Made by a program: the position numbers and the translations under genes. This document shows, in pieces, positions 40,001-46,659 of a stretch of DNA of 64,000 nucleotides. Origin of the DNA: Streptococcus shenyangsis (GTDB lineage Bacteria > Bacillota > Bacilli > Lactobacillales > Streptococcaceae); contig NZ_VFSH01000009.1 in assembly GCF_006385785.1 (NCBI RefSeq), positions 1-64,000 on the forward strand. The letters are read 5' to 3'. The notes under the pieces were generated by a model that was not told the origin of the DNA, made no database searches, and saw nothing but the letters and a program-made list of their open reading frames with translations. The stretch's first letter is position 1, and the number at the start of each line of letters is the position of its first letter.

Positions 40001-40659
40001 GGAGCATTGATAGATTTTAGGTAATCTATAGCCTCTTCAACTCCAATTTCCTTTCTGGCATGATTCATCATTGGTTGGACTTTTTGTGATCGTTCAACCG
40101 ATGAAATACCTTCTATTAGTTTAATTTTGTCCAGATTATCTGGAGTTGTTTCTATTGCAACACCATTAAAAATTCTATCATAAGTATATAAAACTTTTGT
40201 ATCCTTAAGATTGGATAATTCCTTGATTGCTTTTTCTCCAGATTCTTTATCTTTAAATTCAGCAATATAGACAAGTTTATCCTCTTTTTTGGGACTTTCT
40301 GGGTCTTTACTTGCAGACGAGTCCACTTTATCTTCTTTGGATTGATTGGAATCTTCTTTTTTGCTTGTTGCTTTTTCGTTGTTAGCTTTATTATCTATCA
40401 CAGATTCTTTACTAACAACTTCTTTTTCCTCAATAACTGTTGTTTTCTTCTCTTCAGTATCCTTTGAAGTTTCTATAGCATTATGAATATCTTCAAGTTT
40501 TTCTTTGTTTTCTTTTTGTTTATCTACTACTTTTTCTTTATCAGAGATATTTAAAGCATCTTCAGAGCTAGATGTGTCTGCTAAAACTACCTCATTAGGG
40601 ACATATGCTGCTAAAATAACTGCAGCTGTGGTTAATGACAATACTGTACTTTTTTTCAT
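34084..40659 (-). CDS. prtA: Cell-wall-anchored subtilisin-like serine protease
   Basis: 2,191 residues after AAGGAATTAAA. Signal peptide MKKSTVLSLTTAAVILAAYV to about VLA (27); no YSIRK motif. A Lys/Glu-rich linker and an inhibitor I9-like propeptide (about 129-197) precede the S8 catalytic domain: Asp236 in ISNIDTGTD, His303 in DPHGMHIAG, Ser694 in SGTSMATP. A PA-type insert lies between His and Ser. Fn3-like/Fn3_5 and beta-rich modules follow, then a repeated DESxRxxDxxK linker and LPKTG (2158-2162) with a membrane helix. The layout matches pneumococcal PrtA (about 2,140 residues), a surface protease linked to virulence and apolactoferrin cleavage. All catalytic residues are present. Confidence 0.96.
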   Translation of the reverse strand: MKKSTVLSLTTAAVILAAYVPNEVVLADTSSSEDALNISDKEKVVDKQKENKEKLEDIHNAIETSKDTEEKKTTVIEEKEVVSKESVIDNKANNEKATSKKEDSNQSKEDKVDSSASKDPESPKKEDKLVYIAEFKDKESGEKAIKELSNLKDTKVLYTYDRIFNGVAIETTPDNLDKIKLIEGISSVERSQKVQPMMNHARKEIGVEEAIDYLKSINAPFGKNFDGRGMVISNIDTGTDYRHKAMRIDDDAKDSMRFKKEDLKGTDKNYWLSDKIPHAFNYYNGGKITVEKADDGSDYFDPHGMHIAGILAGNDTEKDIKNFNGIDGIAPNAQIFSYKMYSDAGSGFAGDETMFHAIEDSIKHNVDVVSVSSGFTGTGLVGEKYWEAIRALRKAGIPMVVATGNYATSASSSSWDLVANNNLKMTDTGNVTRTAAHEDAIAVASAKNQTVEFDKVNIGGENFKYRNIGAFFDKNKITTNEDGSKAPDKLKFVYIGKGQDQDLIGLDLKGKIAVMDRIYTKDLKDAFKRATDKGARGIMVVNTVNYYNRDNWTELPAMGYEADEGTKSQVFSISGDDGVKLWNMINPDKKTEVKRNSKEDFKDKLEQYYPIDMASYNSNKPNVGDEKEIDFKFAPDTDKELYKEDVIVPAGSTSWGPRTDLLLKPDVSAPGKNIKSTLNVINGKSTYGYMSGTSMATPIVAASTVLIRPKLKEMLERPALKNLKGDDKIDLTSLTKIALQNTARPMMDATSWKEKSQYFASPRQQGAGLINVANALRNEVVATFKNTDSKGLVNSYGSISLKEIKGDKKYFTIKLHNTSNRPLTFKVSASAVTTDALTDRLKLDETYKDEKSPDGKQIVPEIHPEKVKDANITFEHDTFTIAPNSSFDLNAVINVGEAKNKNKFVESFIHFESVEEMEALNSNGKKTNFQPSLSMPLMGFAGDWNKEPILDKWAWEEGSKSKTMEGYDDDGKPKIPGTLNKGIGGEHGIDKFNPAGVIQNRKDKNTTSLDQNPELFAFNNEGINAPSSSGSNIAKIYPLDSNGNPQDAQLERGLTPSPLVLRSAEEGMISIVNTNKEGENQRDLKVISREHFVKGILNSKRNDAKGIKSSKLKVWGDLKWDGLIYNPRGKEENAPESKDTKDPATRIRGQFEPIAEGQYFYKFKYRLTKDYPWQVSYIPVKIDNTAPKIVSVDFSNPEKIKLITKDTYHKVKDQYKNETLFARDQKEHPEKFDEIANEVWYAGAALVNEDGEVEKNLEVTYAGEGQGRNRKLDKDGNTIYEINGAGDLRGKIIEVIALDGSSNFTKIHRIKFADHADEKGMISYYLVDPDQDSSKYQKLGEISESKFKNLENRKEDSLKKDTTEVEHHQENEESIEEKSSLTIHKTISTIREFESKDLKKLIKKKFREVDDFTSETGKRTEEYDYKYDDKGNIIAYDDGSALEYETEKLDEIKSKIYGVLSPSKDGHFEILGKISNVSKNAKVYYGNNYKTIEIKTTKYDSHSKTMTFDLYANINDIVDGLAFAGDMRFFVKDDDQIKAETKIRMPEKNKETKTEYPYASSYGNVIELGEGDLSKNKPNNLTDMESGKIYSDSEKQQYLLKDNIILRKGYALKVTTYNPGKTDMLEGNGVYSQEDIAKIQKANPNLRVLSEKIIYADSRNVEDGRSTQPVLMSALDGFNIVRYQVFRFKMNDKGEAIDKDGNLVTDSSKLVLFGKDDKEYTGEDKSNVEAIKEDGSTLFIDAKPVNLSMDKNYFNPSKSNKIYVRNPEFYLRGKISDKGGFNWELRVNESVVDNYLIYGDLHIDNTRDFNIKLNVKDGDIMDWGMKDYKANGFPDKVTDMDGNVYLQTGYSDLNAKAVGVHYQFLYDNVKPEVNIDPKGNTSIEYADGKSVVFNINDKRNNGFDGEIQDKHIYVNGKEYKSFDDIKQLTDKTLNIKIVVKDFARNTTVKEFILNKDTGEVSELKPHTVTVTIQNGKEMSSKIVSEEDFILPVYKGELEKGYQFDGWEISGVEGKKDAGYVINVSKDTLIKPVFKKIEEKKEEENKPTFDVSKKKDKVQANHNQLDESHRKEDLQRENHSHKSDSTKDVKTTVPVQVNYSQLDESQRSDSTKDVTATVPDKNDKNFENKKEVYLNEPENIANKHTNIDSKLDTNNSDRLPKTGTVREGFTPFIAGIMFTVGAFLGLKKKDQD

Positions 40660-40800
40660 TTTAATTCCTTACATATTTATTTAACTTCCAATAGATAGAA
40701 AACTTTAACTTTGCTAGCCTTTGTTATAAAAAGTTTTACTAAGTATTATCTAGGAAATAGAGTAGTACATTTATATATAATTGTTAGCTCTCTGAAAAAT

Positions 40801-40829
40801 AGTATATCAATTAAAAAAATTTAAGTCAA
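40801..40829 (-). promoter_or_regulatory. prtA promoter
   Basis: Minus strand TTGACT (40824-40829), 17-bp spacer, TATACT (40801-40806). The leader is about 140 nt. A dyad begins 3 bp upstream of the -35 box. Confidence 0.75.
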
Positions 40830-40832
40830 GAA

Positions 40833-40874
40833 AAATTAACATGCGTTAATTTATTTTTTAATACGCATTAAAAA
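40833..40874. promoter_or_regulatory. Two tandem 20-bp dyads upstream of prtA, candidate PsaR operators
   Basis: AAATTAAC ATGC GTTAATTT (40833-40852) and TTTTTAAT ACGC ATTAAAAA (40855-40874) each have perfect 8-bp arms and a 4-bp centre. Centres are 22 bp apart, about two helical turns, so both face the same side. In pneumococcus prtA is repressed by the manganese-responsive DtxR-family regulator PsaR; assigning these dyads to PsaR is inference. Confidence 0.65.
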
Positions 40875-40897
40875 TATAGAGTCCAAAACTTTCGTAG

Positions 40898-41011
40898 TTA
40901 GCTGGGGTACATTATCAGAACATTCACACCATCAAAAATAGTAGCAATCAACTTAAAGCACTAGCAGAATCACAAAGTCAAGCATCATTGATGAAATATC
41001 AGCGCTATTAA
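40898..41011 (+). pseudogene. Possible 3' remnant of an unidentified gene
   Basis: A short frame with no start codon reads 37 codons (ending SQASLMKYQRY, then TAA) with protein-like composition, followed after 8 nt by a terminator-type hairpin, as a true gene end would be. Upstream it hits a stop. I do not recognise the protein; chance is possible. Confidence 0.3.
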
Positions 41012-41017
41012 ACAATA

Positions 41018-41055
41018 TAAATAACCGCTAAGAATAAGGCTTAACGGTTATTTTC
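41018..41055 (+). terminator. Hairpin after the remnant
   Basis: AATAACCGCTAAG and CTTAACGGTTATT pair with one mismatch around a short loop, followed by TTCTAC. Terminator-like. Confidence 0.6.
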
Positions 41056-41133
41056 TACATATCTAACTTTTCAAATCCTCAGTCATATGTTCACCTATGA
41101 CCTAAGCTTTACGAGTGGCTTCTCTAGCAACTA

Positions 41134-41293
41134 ATACTCAATGAAAATCAAAGAACAAACTAGGAAACTAGCCGCATGTTGCTAAAAGCACTGCTTTTAG
41201 GTTGTTGATAGAACTGACGAAGTCAGCTCAAAACACTGTTTTGAGGTTGCAGATGGAAGCTGACGTGGTTTGAAGAAATTTTCGAAGAGTATA
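41134..41293 (+). repeat. BOX element with duplicated boxB and shortened boxC
   Basis: Starts ATACTCAATGAAAATCAAAG (boxA). It then has two boxB-like dyads, AAAGCACTGCTTTTAGG and AAAACACTGTTTTGAGG, around GAACTGACGAAGTCAG. A short boxC (GCTGACGTGGTTTGAAG) ends in TTCGAAGAGTAT; the GGCAAGGCGACG core is missing. Confidence 0.85.
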
Positions 41294-41363
41294 AGCTAAA
41301 TCGGCGATTACACTTACAGTATAGCACTCTGAGAATAGATGGCAAGGAATTTTCATTTCTATT

Positions 41364-41393
41364 AAAAAAAGCCTGTCCTGAGACAAGGCTTTG
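41364..41393 (-). terminator. Terminator of the ABC exporter operon
   Basis: Minus strand AAGCCTTGTC TCA GGACAGGCTT followed by TTTTT, 13 nt beyond the last stop. Confidence 0.9.
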
Positions 41394-41405
41394 ATATTCT
41401 ATTAT

Positions 41406-42191
41406 TTACGAACCTGCACTTTCGTAGGCATCTAACCCTCTATCCCAAAGTTTAAGGGAAATGACAAAGAAAATAAGGGAAATCAACATCAAACCTCCGA
41501 TGTTAAAGAGAACATCCTTGTCCTGCAAGAAATAGCTGGCAGGATAGTAGGCCGTAAAAGCAAAGGGCACGATAAAGCTAATTAACCAACGAAGTAGTGA
41601 ATTATAAATGGAAATCGGATACTTGGCAAAGTCATTGAACATATAGAAAATGTAAATCATGGCGCCTGACTGCTTTGTCCAAAAAGCGATACTGGCTGTC
41701 GCGATTTTCAAAGAAGTATAAATCAAGGTCGCAAATGGTATGCAGACTAGAAAAAGCAGGAATTTAGGAAGAGTCCAAGCAATGCTGGTCACTGTTGTTC
41801 CCAGTAGAATGCCACCGACCAAGAGTTCTCCCAAAGCATCAATCTGAAAGGTTTCAACTAGGATGTGAAAGAGAGGATTGATAGGACGAGTCAGATACTT
41901 ATCAAATTCCCCTTTTCGCACCAAGCGCTGTCCTAGAGCCCAGAGATTGTCAAAAAAGAGATGGTCCAATCCCTTGGGAATCAAGGAAAAACCATATATA
42001 AAGGTAATTTCTTGAAAAGTCCAACCTTCTAGGGATGGGATGTGTTGAAAGATGACATTGAGAAACAAGAGGTTCAGACCTTGAGTCAAGAAGACTCCTA
42101 AAACCCCCACCACAAAATCAACCTTGTACTCCATGATTTGTTTGATGTATTGTCTGATAAAAATCAGATGCATGCGTTGATATTTTTTCAT
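41406..42191 (-). CDS. ABC-2 family exporter permease subunit (second)
   Basis: 261 residues, six hydrophobic helices, with the cytosolic motif VRKGEFDKYLTRPINPLFH between helices two and three that marks the ABC-2/DUF990-type permease. It starts after CAAGGAGGTTAGT, 1 nt past the upstream permease stop. With the 42193 and 43013 products it forms an ATPase plus two-permease exporter. Substrate unknown. I recall a similar trio upstream of prtA in pneumococcus, so this gene order is conserved. Intact. Confidence 0.88.
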   Translation of the reverse strand: MKKYQRMHLIFIRQYIKQIMEYKVDFVVGVLGVFLTQGLNLLFLNVIFQHIPSLEGWTFQEITFIYGFSLIPKGLDHLFFDNLWALGQRLVRKGEFDKYLTRPINPLFHILVETFQIDALGELLVGGILLGTTVTSIAWTLPKFLLFLVCIPFATLIYTSLKIATASIAFWTKQSGAMIYIFYMFNDFAKYPISIYNSLLRWLISFIVPFAFTAYYPASYFLQDKDVLFNIGGLMLISLIFFVISLKLWDRGLDAYESAGS

Positions 42192-42192
42192 A

Positions 42193-43011
42193 CTAACCTC
42201 CTTGAATGGTGATAAATGACTGGACTCGTTTCCAAATCAACTGAGACAAGCCCATCATCACTAAGAGCCAGAAAAACTGCAAAAGGAGTGCCTGAAGCAT
42301 CTGACTGGCATCGTATTTTCCAACAATGATCATAACTGGAGTATAAATCAAGGATGAAAAAGGCAGGAAGGACAGAATATCTGCAACAAGCTTTGGAAAG
42401 AAAGCCAAGGGAATCAAACTTCCAGACATAAAGGCCACTATGGAAGTCTTGAGTAAATTGGAACCCCATAGATTTTTAAACACAAAGGCAGAAAAACCAA
42501 AACAGATATTAAAGAAAAAGTTAATCAGATAGGCCAGCGTTAAGCTAAAGAGGTAAAGGACAGTTAATCCCAGCACTTCTACAATCCCTTGCCCAGATAA
42601 GATTTTCATCAAAACAATAACGCTTAAAAATGGCAGTCCAACAGAGATAAAAATCAACCACTTGGAACCAAGCTCGGTAAAGAGATAAGAGGCTGCAAAA
42701 TGCACTGGTCGCAACAAACGCATGATAATGGACCCATCCTTGACCTCCTCTCCAATCATAAAGGAGCTATCTGACCTAGTCAAAAGATTAGTCACAAAAC
42801 TCATGATGATGTAGAGGGTGATATCTGCCATACTAAAGCCCTGAATCAAAGACTCCTGCGAGGAATCAAAGACAGCCTTCCAGAGATAAAAGGCCACAAA
42901 AGCACCCATAACATCTCCGATCCGATAGAGAATAAAGTTGACTCGATAGGTAATCAATTCCTGAACACCTGCATTGATAAAGGGTTTATAACGTCTCCAC
43001 AATTTGACCAT
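42193..43011 (-). CDS. ABC-2 family exporter permease subunit (first)
   Basis: 272 residues from MVKLWRRYKPFINAG, after AAAGGAGCTCTAAG; the frame has an ATG 14 codons further up inside the ATPase gene that is not needed. Six helices, with EVKDGSIIMRLLRPVHF as the family cytosolic loop, paralogous to EFDKYLTRPINP in its partner. It is placed between the ATPase gene (stop at 43013) and the second permease, giving tight coupling. It probably pairs with that permease as a heterodimeric channel. Substrate unknown. Confidence 0.88.
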   Translation of the reverse strand: MVKLWRRYKPFINAGVQELITYRVNFILYRIGDVMGAFVAFYLWKAVFDSSQESLIQGFSMADITLYIIMSFVTNLLTRSDSSFMIGEEVKDGSIIMRLLRPVHFAASYLFTELGSKWLIFISVGLPFLSVIVLMKILSGQGIVEVLGLTVLYLFSLTLAYLINFFFNICFGFSAFVFKNLWGSNLLKTSIVAFMSGSLIPLAFFPKLVADILSFLPFSSLIYTPVMIIVGKYDASQMLQALLLQFFWLLVMMGLSQLIWKRVQSFITIQGG

Positions 43012-43012
43012 C

Positions 43013-44005
43013 TTAGAGCTCCTTTCGGTAGAAGCGGCGGATAATATCCTCAATATCCGTATCCACCATTTTCAAATCGCGGATTTCAAAATCAGACAGG
43101 GTTTGCTTGATAATGTCAGCCGACTGGTAGAGGGAACTATCGAATTCAATGTTGAGACTATTCCCTTGTCTATCAATTGTCATATCCGAAAACCCTTCAT
43201 AGTGAGAAACGAGATGACTTTGACCTGGTAGCAGTTCAAAGGAGAGTGTCTTCATCTTACCAAAGGTCTCCTTGAGTTGGCTCACCGTTCCATCAAAAAT
43301 CTCCTGTCCCTTGTCTATCATAAAAATCCGATCACAGAGTTGCTCAATGTCGCTCAGGTCGTGAGTGGTCAAGAGAATGGTGGTTTCTTCCTCCTGATTG
43401 ATTTGGGTAATAGCCCGACGAATGTTATCCTTGACCGAAACGTCCAAACCAATGGTAGGCTCATCTAAAAAGAGAACCTTGGGATTGTGAAGCAAGGAAG
43501 CTGCAATGTCCGCCCGCATGCGCTGTCCCAATGAAAGAGTTCGCACAGGATCCTTGATAAAGTCTTTCAAATCCAAGACTTCATTTAAAAAGTCCATACG
43601 CTTATGAAAGAGAGAGTCTGGCACATCGTAAATCTCCTTCAAGACCGTGTAGGTCTCTTGCAGTGCCAAATCCCACCATAGCTGGGTTCTTTGTCCAAAG
43701 ACAACACCAATATCTTTGACATAATCTTGACGATTATCCTGCGGAATCTTGCCGTTAATCCGACAAAAACCAGATGTCGGTTTTAAAATCCCTGTCAGCA
43801 TTTTGATGGTTGTCGACTTTCCAGCACCATTTGCCCCGATAAATCCTAAAATCTGCCCTTTTGGAACTTCAAAAGTCAAATCCTTGACCGCTTCAAAGAT
43901 CTGCTTTTCAGGATGAATAAAGGAACGCAAAGCCCCCTTCAATCCCGGTTCCTTAACTGTCTTCACAAAATTTTTCTGAAGATGTTCCACTTCTATCATT
44001 GCCAT
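43013..44005 (-). CDS. ABC exporter ATPase
   Basis: 330 residues. Walker A GANGAGKST, Q-loop VFGQRTQLWWD, signature LSLGQRMRADIAAS, Walker B VLFLDEPTIGLD and switch TTHDLSDIEQLC are all present. A C-terminal extension of about 90 residues follows. The insertion before the Q-loop and WWD after it are typical of ATPases paired with DUF990-type permeases. It energises the two downstream permeases. The start follows GGGAGATAGAT; a second ATG two codons later is also possible. First gene of its operon. Confidence 0.93.
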   Translation of the reverse strand: MAMIEVEHLQKNFVKTVKEPGLKGALRSFIHPEKQIFEAVKDLTFEVPKGQILGFIGANGAGKSTTIKMLTGILKPTSGFCRINGKIPQDNRQDYVKDIGVVFGQRTQLWWDLALQETYTVLKEIYDVPDSLFHKRMDFLNEVLDLKDFIKDPVRTLSLGQRMRADIAASLLHNPKVLFLDEPTIGLDVSVKDNIRRAITQINQEEETTILLTTHDLSDIEQLCDRIFMIDKGQEIFDGTVSQLKETFGKMKTLSFELLPGQSHLVSHYEGFSDMTIDRQGNSLNIEFDSSLYQSADIIKQTLSDFEIRDLKMVDTDIEDIIRRFYRKEL

Positions 44006-44201
44006 ATCTATCTCCCTATCGCAAGGAATAGCAACATTGTGTTTTTGACTACAAACATTCTAAATCCTTACTTTCTAAACCTGCTACATTTTATTATTAC
44101 AGAAGGCTTTATACCAACCTATTATAGTCCAATAAAAACTAAAATGCAAGCGTTTGCCTAAAGTTTATGAAATGAGAGATTTCTCTCTTAAAATACTATT
44201 T

Positions 44202-44423
44202 TTAATTCAAAATCATCTTTTCATCCAATTTTCTCCTAAGCTCCTTCAGTATTATTTTTGTCAGTCTATCTTGGATTGTTTCAGTTGCATTTTCATTGAA
44301 ATATACAATAAACTCATCGGTTGTCTTTCCAATCTTTCTCTTTGTGCCAATGTTTTTTAGTTCTTCCAAAAATTCTACTTTCCGTTTTTCAATTTCTGAC
44401 AACAAAAAAGGAAGTATCTGCAA
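44202..44423 (-). CDS. Short unknown charged protein, possible remnant
   Basis: 73 residues if a TTG at 44421-44423 is used; the best ribosome site (GAGGAAG) is about 13 nt away. The product is charged and helical (SEIEKRKVEFLEELKNIG, KELRRKLDEKM) with no recognisable domain. It lies in an AT-rich gap between the ABC operon and a methyltransferase that itself looks acquired. It may be a genuine small gene or the end of a decayed one. Confidence 0.4.
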   Translation of the reverse strand: MQILPFLLSEIEKRKVEFLEELKNIGTKRKIGKTTDEFIVYFNENATETIQDRLTKIILKELRRKLDEKMILN

Positions 44424-44546
44424 TTTACCGCTTTTACTTCCTCTCTCTAATTTTCTTTGATTATCTTACTTCGACAAACTGAGATTTAGATTGTAACCCT
44501 TACGGAACATAAAACGGGCCATGCTCTTGAAGTATGTTTCATAAGA

Positions 44547-45311
44547 TCATAGTTTAATGCTAAGTGTAGCTACATAGTCATTCCCATAACGTGATAATCG
44601 ATGTCTTTTGTCACATGATTCATAAAAATCAATCATAGCAAAACCATTTTTAAGTTGTCCTCTAATCTGAGTTTCTAAAGTATGGCTAAATTCATATCCA
44701 TATTCTGGATTTATGGTTATCTTTCCTTCCTCTTCAAGCTCTTTTGAATTAAAAGGTAATAAAAACTTCAAAAGCAGTTCCTCATCAGGTTTGTCCCATA
44801 CAATATCAGCATCATACATGTATATCCAAGGATTCATAAATCCGACCATCAACAATCCACCCTTTTTCAATACTCGAGAGGCTTCTTTATACATATTTTC
44901 CAAATCCTCTATATATACATTTGAAACTGGATTAAAAATAATATCAAAAGTTTCATTTTCAAATGGAAATGGTTCTGTCATATCACCTTGAACTGTATTA
45001 ATTTTTAAGCCTTCTCTTTTAGCAACCATCTCATCTCTTTGTAATTGTGATTTAGAAAAATCCATTATGGTTACATCATAACCTTTTACAGCAAAAACTG
45101 GTCCCTGTTGTCCTCCACCACAAGCTAAACCTAATATCTTTTTTCCGTTTGCTTTTTCAAACCATTCTTTTGGAACTTTTTTCCCAACAGTTAAGGCAAC
45201 AGAAATTGGATGTTTCCTAGCTTCTTCTAATTCTTCATGTGTCAATGGCTCAGTATAGTCATTTTTTACATTATTCCATCTATCTTTATTTAATTTTATA
45301 TAATTGTTCAT
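44547..45311 (-). CDS. Class I SAM-dependent methyltransferase, substrate unknown
   Basis: 254 residues from MNNYIKLNKDRWNNV, after GAGGAGATTATAAG; the frame extends 23 codons more without support. The SAM site is ILGLACGGGQQGPVFA, with MDFSKSQLQ as the second acidic strand and GDMTEPFPFENETFDIIFNP further on. It resembles small-molecule or ubiquinone/menaquinone-type methyltransferases widespread in Firmicutes. No neighbour indicates the substrate. It looks more AT-rich than the core genes, which together with its isolated position suggests acquired DNA. Confidence 0.8.
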   Translation of the reverse strand: MNNYIKLNKDRWNNVKNDYTEPLTHEELEEARKHPISVALTVGKKVPKEWFEKANGKKILGLACGGGQQGPVFAVKGYDVTIMDFSKSQLQRDEMVAKREGLKINTVQGDMTEPFPFENETFDIIFNPVSNVYIEDLENMYKEASRVLKKGGLLMVGFMNPWIYMYDADIVWDKPDEELLLKFLLPFNSKELEEEGKITINPEYGYEFSHTLETQIRGQLKNGFAMIDFYESCDKRHRLSRYGNDYVATLSIKL

Positions 45312-45637
45312 CTTATAATCTCCTCGTATCTTTATATTATTTCGATTTAAGGTGAATAGGTTGCCATTCCTTGATTTCATTCTATTATACCATATGTTGA
45401 ATTACTATTATTTCATTATTTTTTTAATTAGTATTTTTAAAATTTATTTAAACTAAAAAAAAAACAAAAAAGCTTCTCTAAAACCAAGATTACATTTTAG
45501 TTTTTTCATAGCATTATTGTACAAAAAATAGAACCTTTTAGCAACTTAAGATTGGTTCTTCTATAGTATATTCGCTATATATTCAGACACAAAAAACCCA
45601 CCCAATGGGCAGGTTTCATCTGTATTATTCAGCTAGA
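45312..45637. other. AT-rich gap between methyltransferase and fba
   Basis: Besides the fba terminator (45592-45617) and the probable methyltransferase promoter region near 45380, only AT-rich sequence with homopolymer A and T runs is seen. No gene supported. Confidence 0.5.
45592..45617 (-). terminator. fba terminator
   Basis: Minus strand AACCTGCCC ATT GGGTGGGTT followed by TTTTGTG, about 20 nt past the fba stop. Confidence 0.85.
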
Positions 45638-46519
45638 TTAAGCTTTACCTTCTGAACCGAATACGTCGATACGTTCTTCAACTGATGCTTGGATAGCTTT
45701 TACACCGTCAGCCAAGAATTTACGTGGGTCGAAGAGTTTTTTCTTGTCGTATTCTGCTTCGTTTGCTTCGTAGTCACGAGCAAATTTACGAGTTGCGTTA
45801 GCGAATGCGATTTGGCATTCAGTGTTAACGTTAACTTTCGCAACACCAAGTTTGATAGCTGCTTGGATTTGCTCATCAGGAATACCTGATCCACCGTGCA
45901 ATACGATTGGGAATCCTGGAAGAGCTTCTGTCAATTTTTGCAAGTGATCAAGATCAAGACCTTCCCAGTTTGCTGGGTAAGGACCGTGGATGTTACCGAT
46001 ACCAGCTGCCAAGAAGTCGATACCAGTTTCAACCATTGCTTTAGCGTCTTCGATTGGAGCCAATTCACCTTTACCGATGATTCCGTCTTCTTCACCACCG
46101 ATAGTACCAACTTCAGCTTCTACTGAGATACCTTTAGCGTGTGCTTTTTCAACAACTTCTTTAGCCAATTTAAGGTTTTCTTCAACTGGAAGGTGTGAAC
46201 CGTCAAACATGATTGAAGTGTAACCAACTTCGATACACTCAAGTGCATCTTCGTAGTGACCGTGGTCAAGGTGGATAGCTACTGGTACAGTGATACCCAT
46301 TGATTCAACAAGGTTAGCGATCAAGTTGCGAGCAACTTTGTAACCACCCATGTATTTAGCAGCACCCATTGAAGTTTGGATCAAAACTGGAGCTTTTTTA
46401 GCTTCTGCTGCGCGCAAGATAGCTTGAGTCCACTCAAGGTTGTTTGTGTTAAATCCACCAACTGCATAACCGTTGTCACGAGCTGCTTGGACAAATTTTT
46501 CTGCTGAAACGATTGCCAT
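45638..46519 (-). CDS. fba: Class II fructose-bisphosphate aldolase
   Basis: 293 residues from MAIVSAEKFVQAARDNG, with ACAGGAGGCCTGATAAA as ribosome site; a 13-codon longer frame is unsupported. It splits fructose-1,6-bisphosphate into DHAP and glyceraldehyde-3-phosphate with a zinc ion. HLDHGHYED holds zinc-binding His and the catalytic Asp; EAEVGTIGGEEDG, GNIHGPYP and LHGGSGIPD complete the metal and phosphate sites. Codon use looks strongly biased, as expected for a highly expressed glycolytic gene. It has its own promoter downstream of vncS. Confidence 0.97.
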   Translation of the reverse strand: MAIVSAEKFVQAARDNGYAVGGFNTNNLEWTQAILRAAEAKKAPVLIQTSMGAAKYMGGYKVARNLIANLVESMGITVPVAIHLDHGHYEDALECIEVGYTSIMFDGSHLPVEENLKLAKEVVEKAHAKGISVEAEVGTIGGEEDGIIGKGELAPIEDAKAMVETGIDFLAAGIGNIHGPYPANWEGLDLDHLQKLTEALPGFPIVLHGGSGIPDEQIQAAIKLGVAKVNVNTECQIAFANATRKFARDYEANEAEYDKKKLFDPRKFLADGVKAIQASVEERIDVFGSEGKA

Positions 46520-46544
46520 TTTATCAGGCCTCCTGTATATTTTT

Positions 46545-46575
46545 ATGGGACATCCCATTTACATTGTTCATTTTA
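46545..46575 (-). promoter_or_regulatory. fba promoter and leader dyad
   Basis: Minus strand extended -10 TGATAAAAT (TAAAAT at 46570-46575), then the perfect dyad ATGGGA TG TCCCAT (46545-46558) at the expected transcript start, before the ribosome site. The dyad could be an operator or a 5' RNA hairpin; no regulator is assigned. Confidence 0.55.
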
Positions 46576-46659
46576 TCACTTTTTGACAAAAAAATCTAGT
46601 TTTTCCCGTAGTTTCGATTGAATTTCTTCTAGCTTCATCTATGTAAACCCTTTCTCTCC

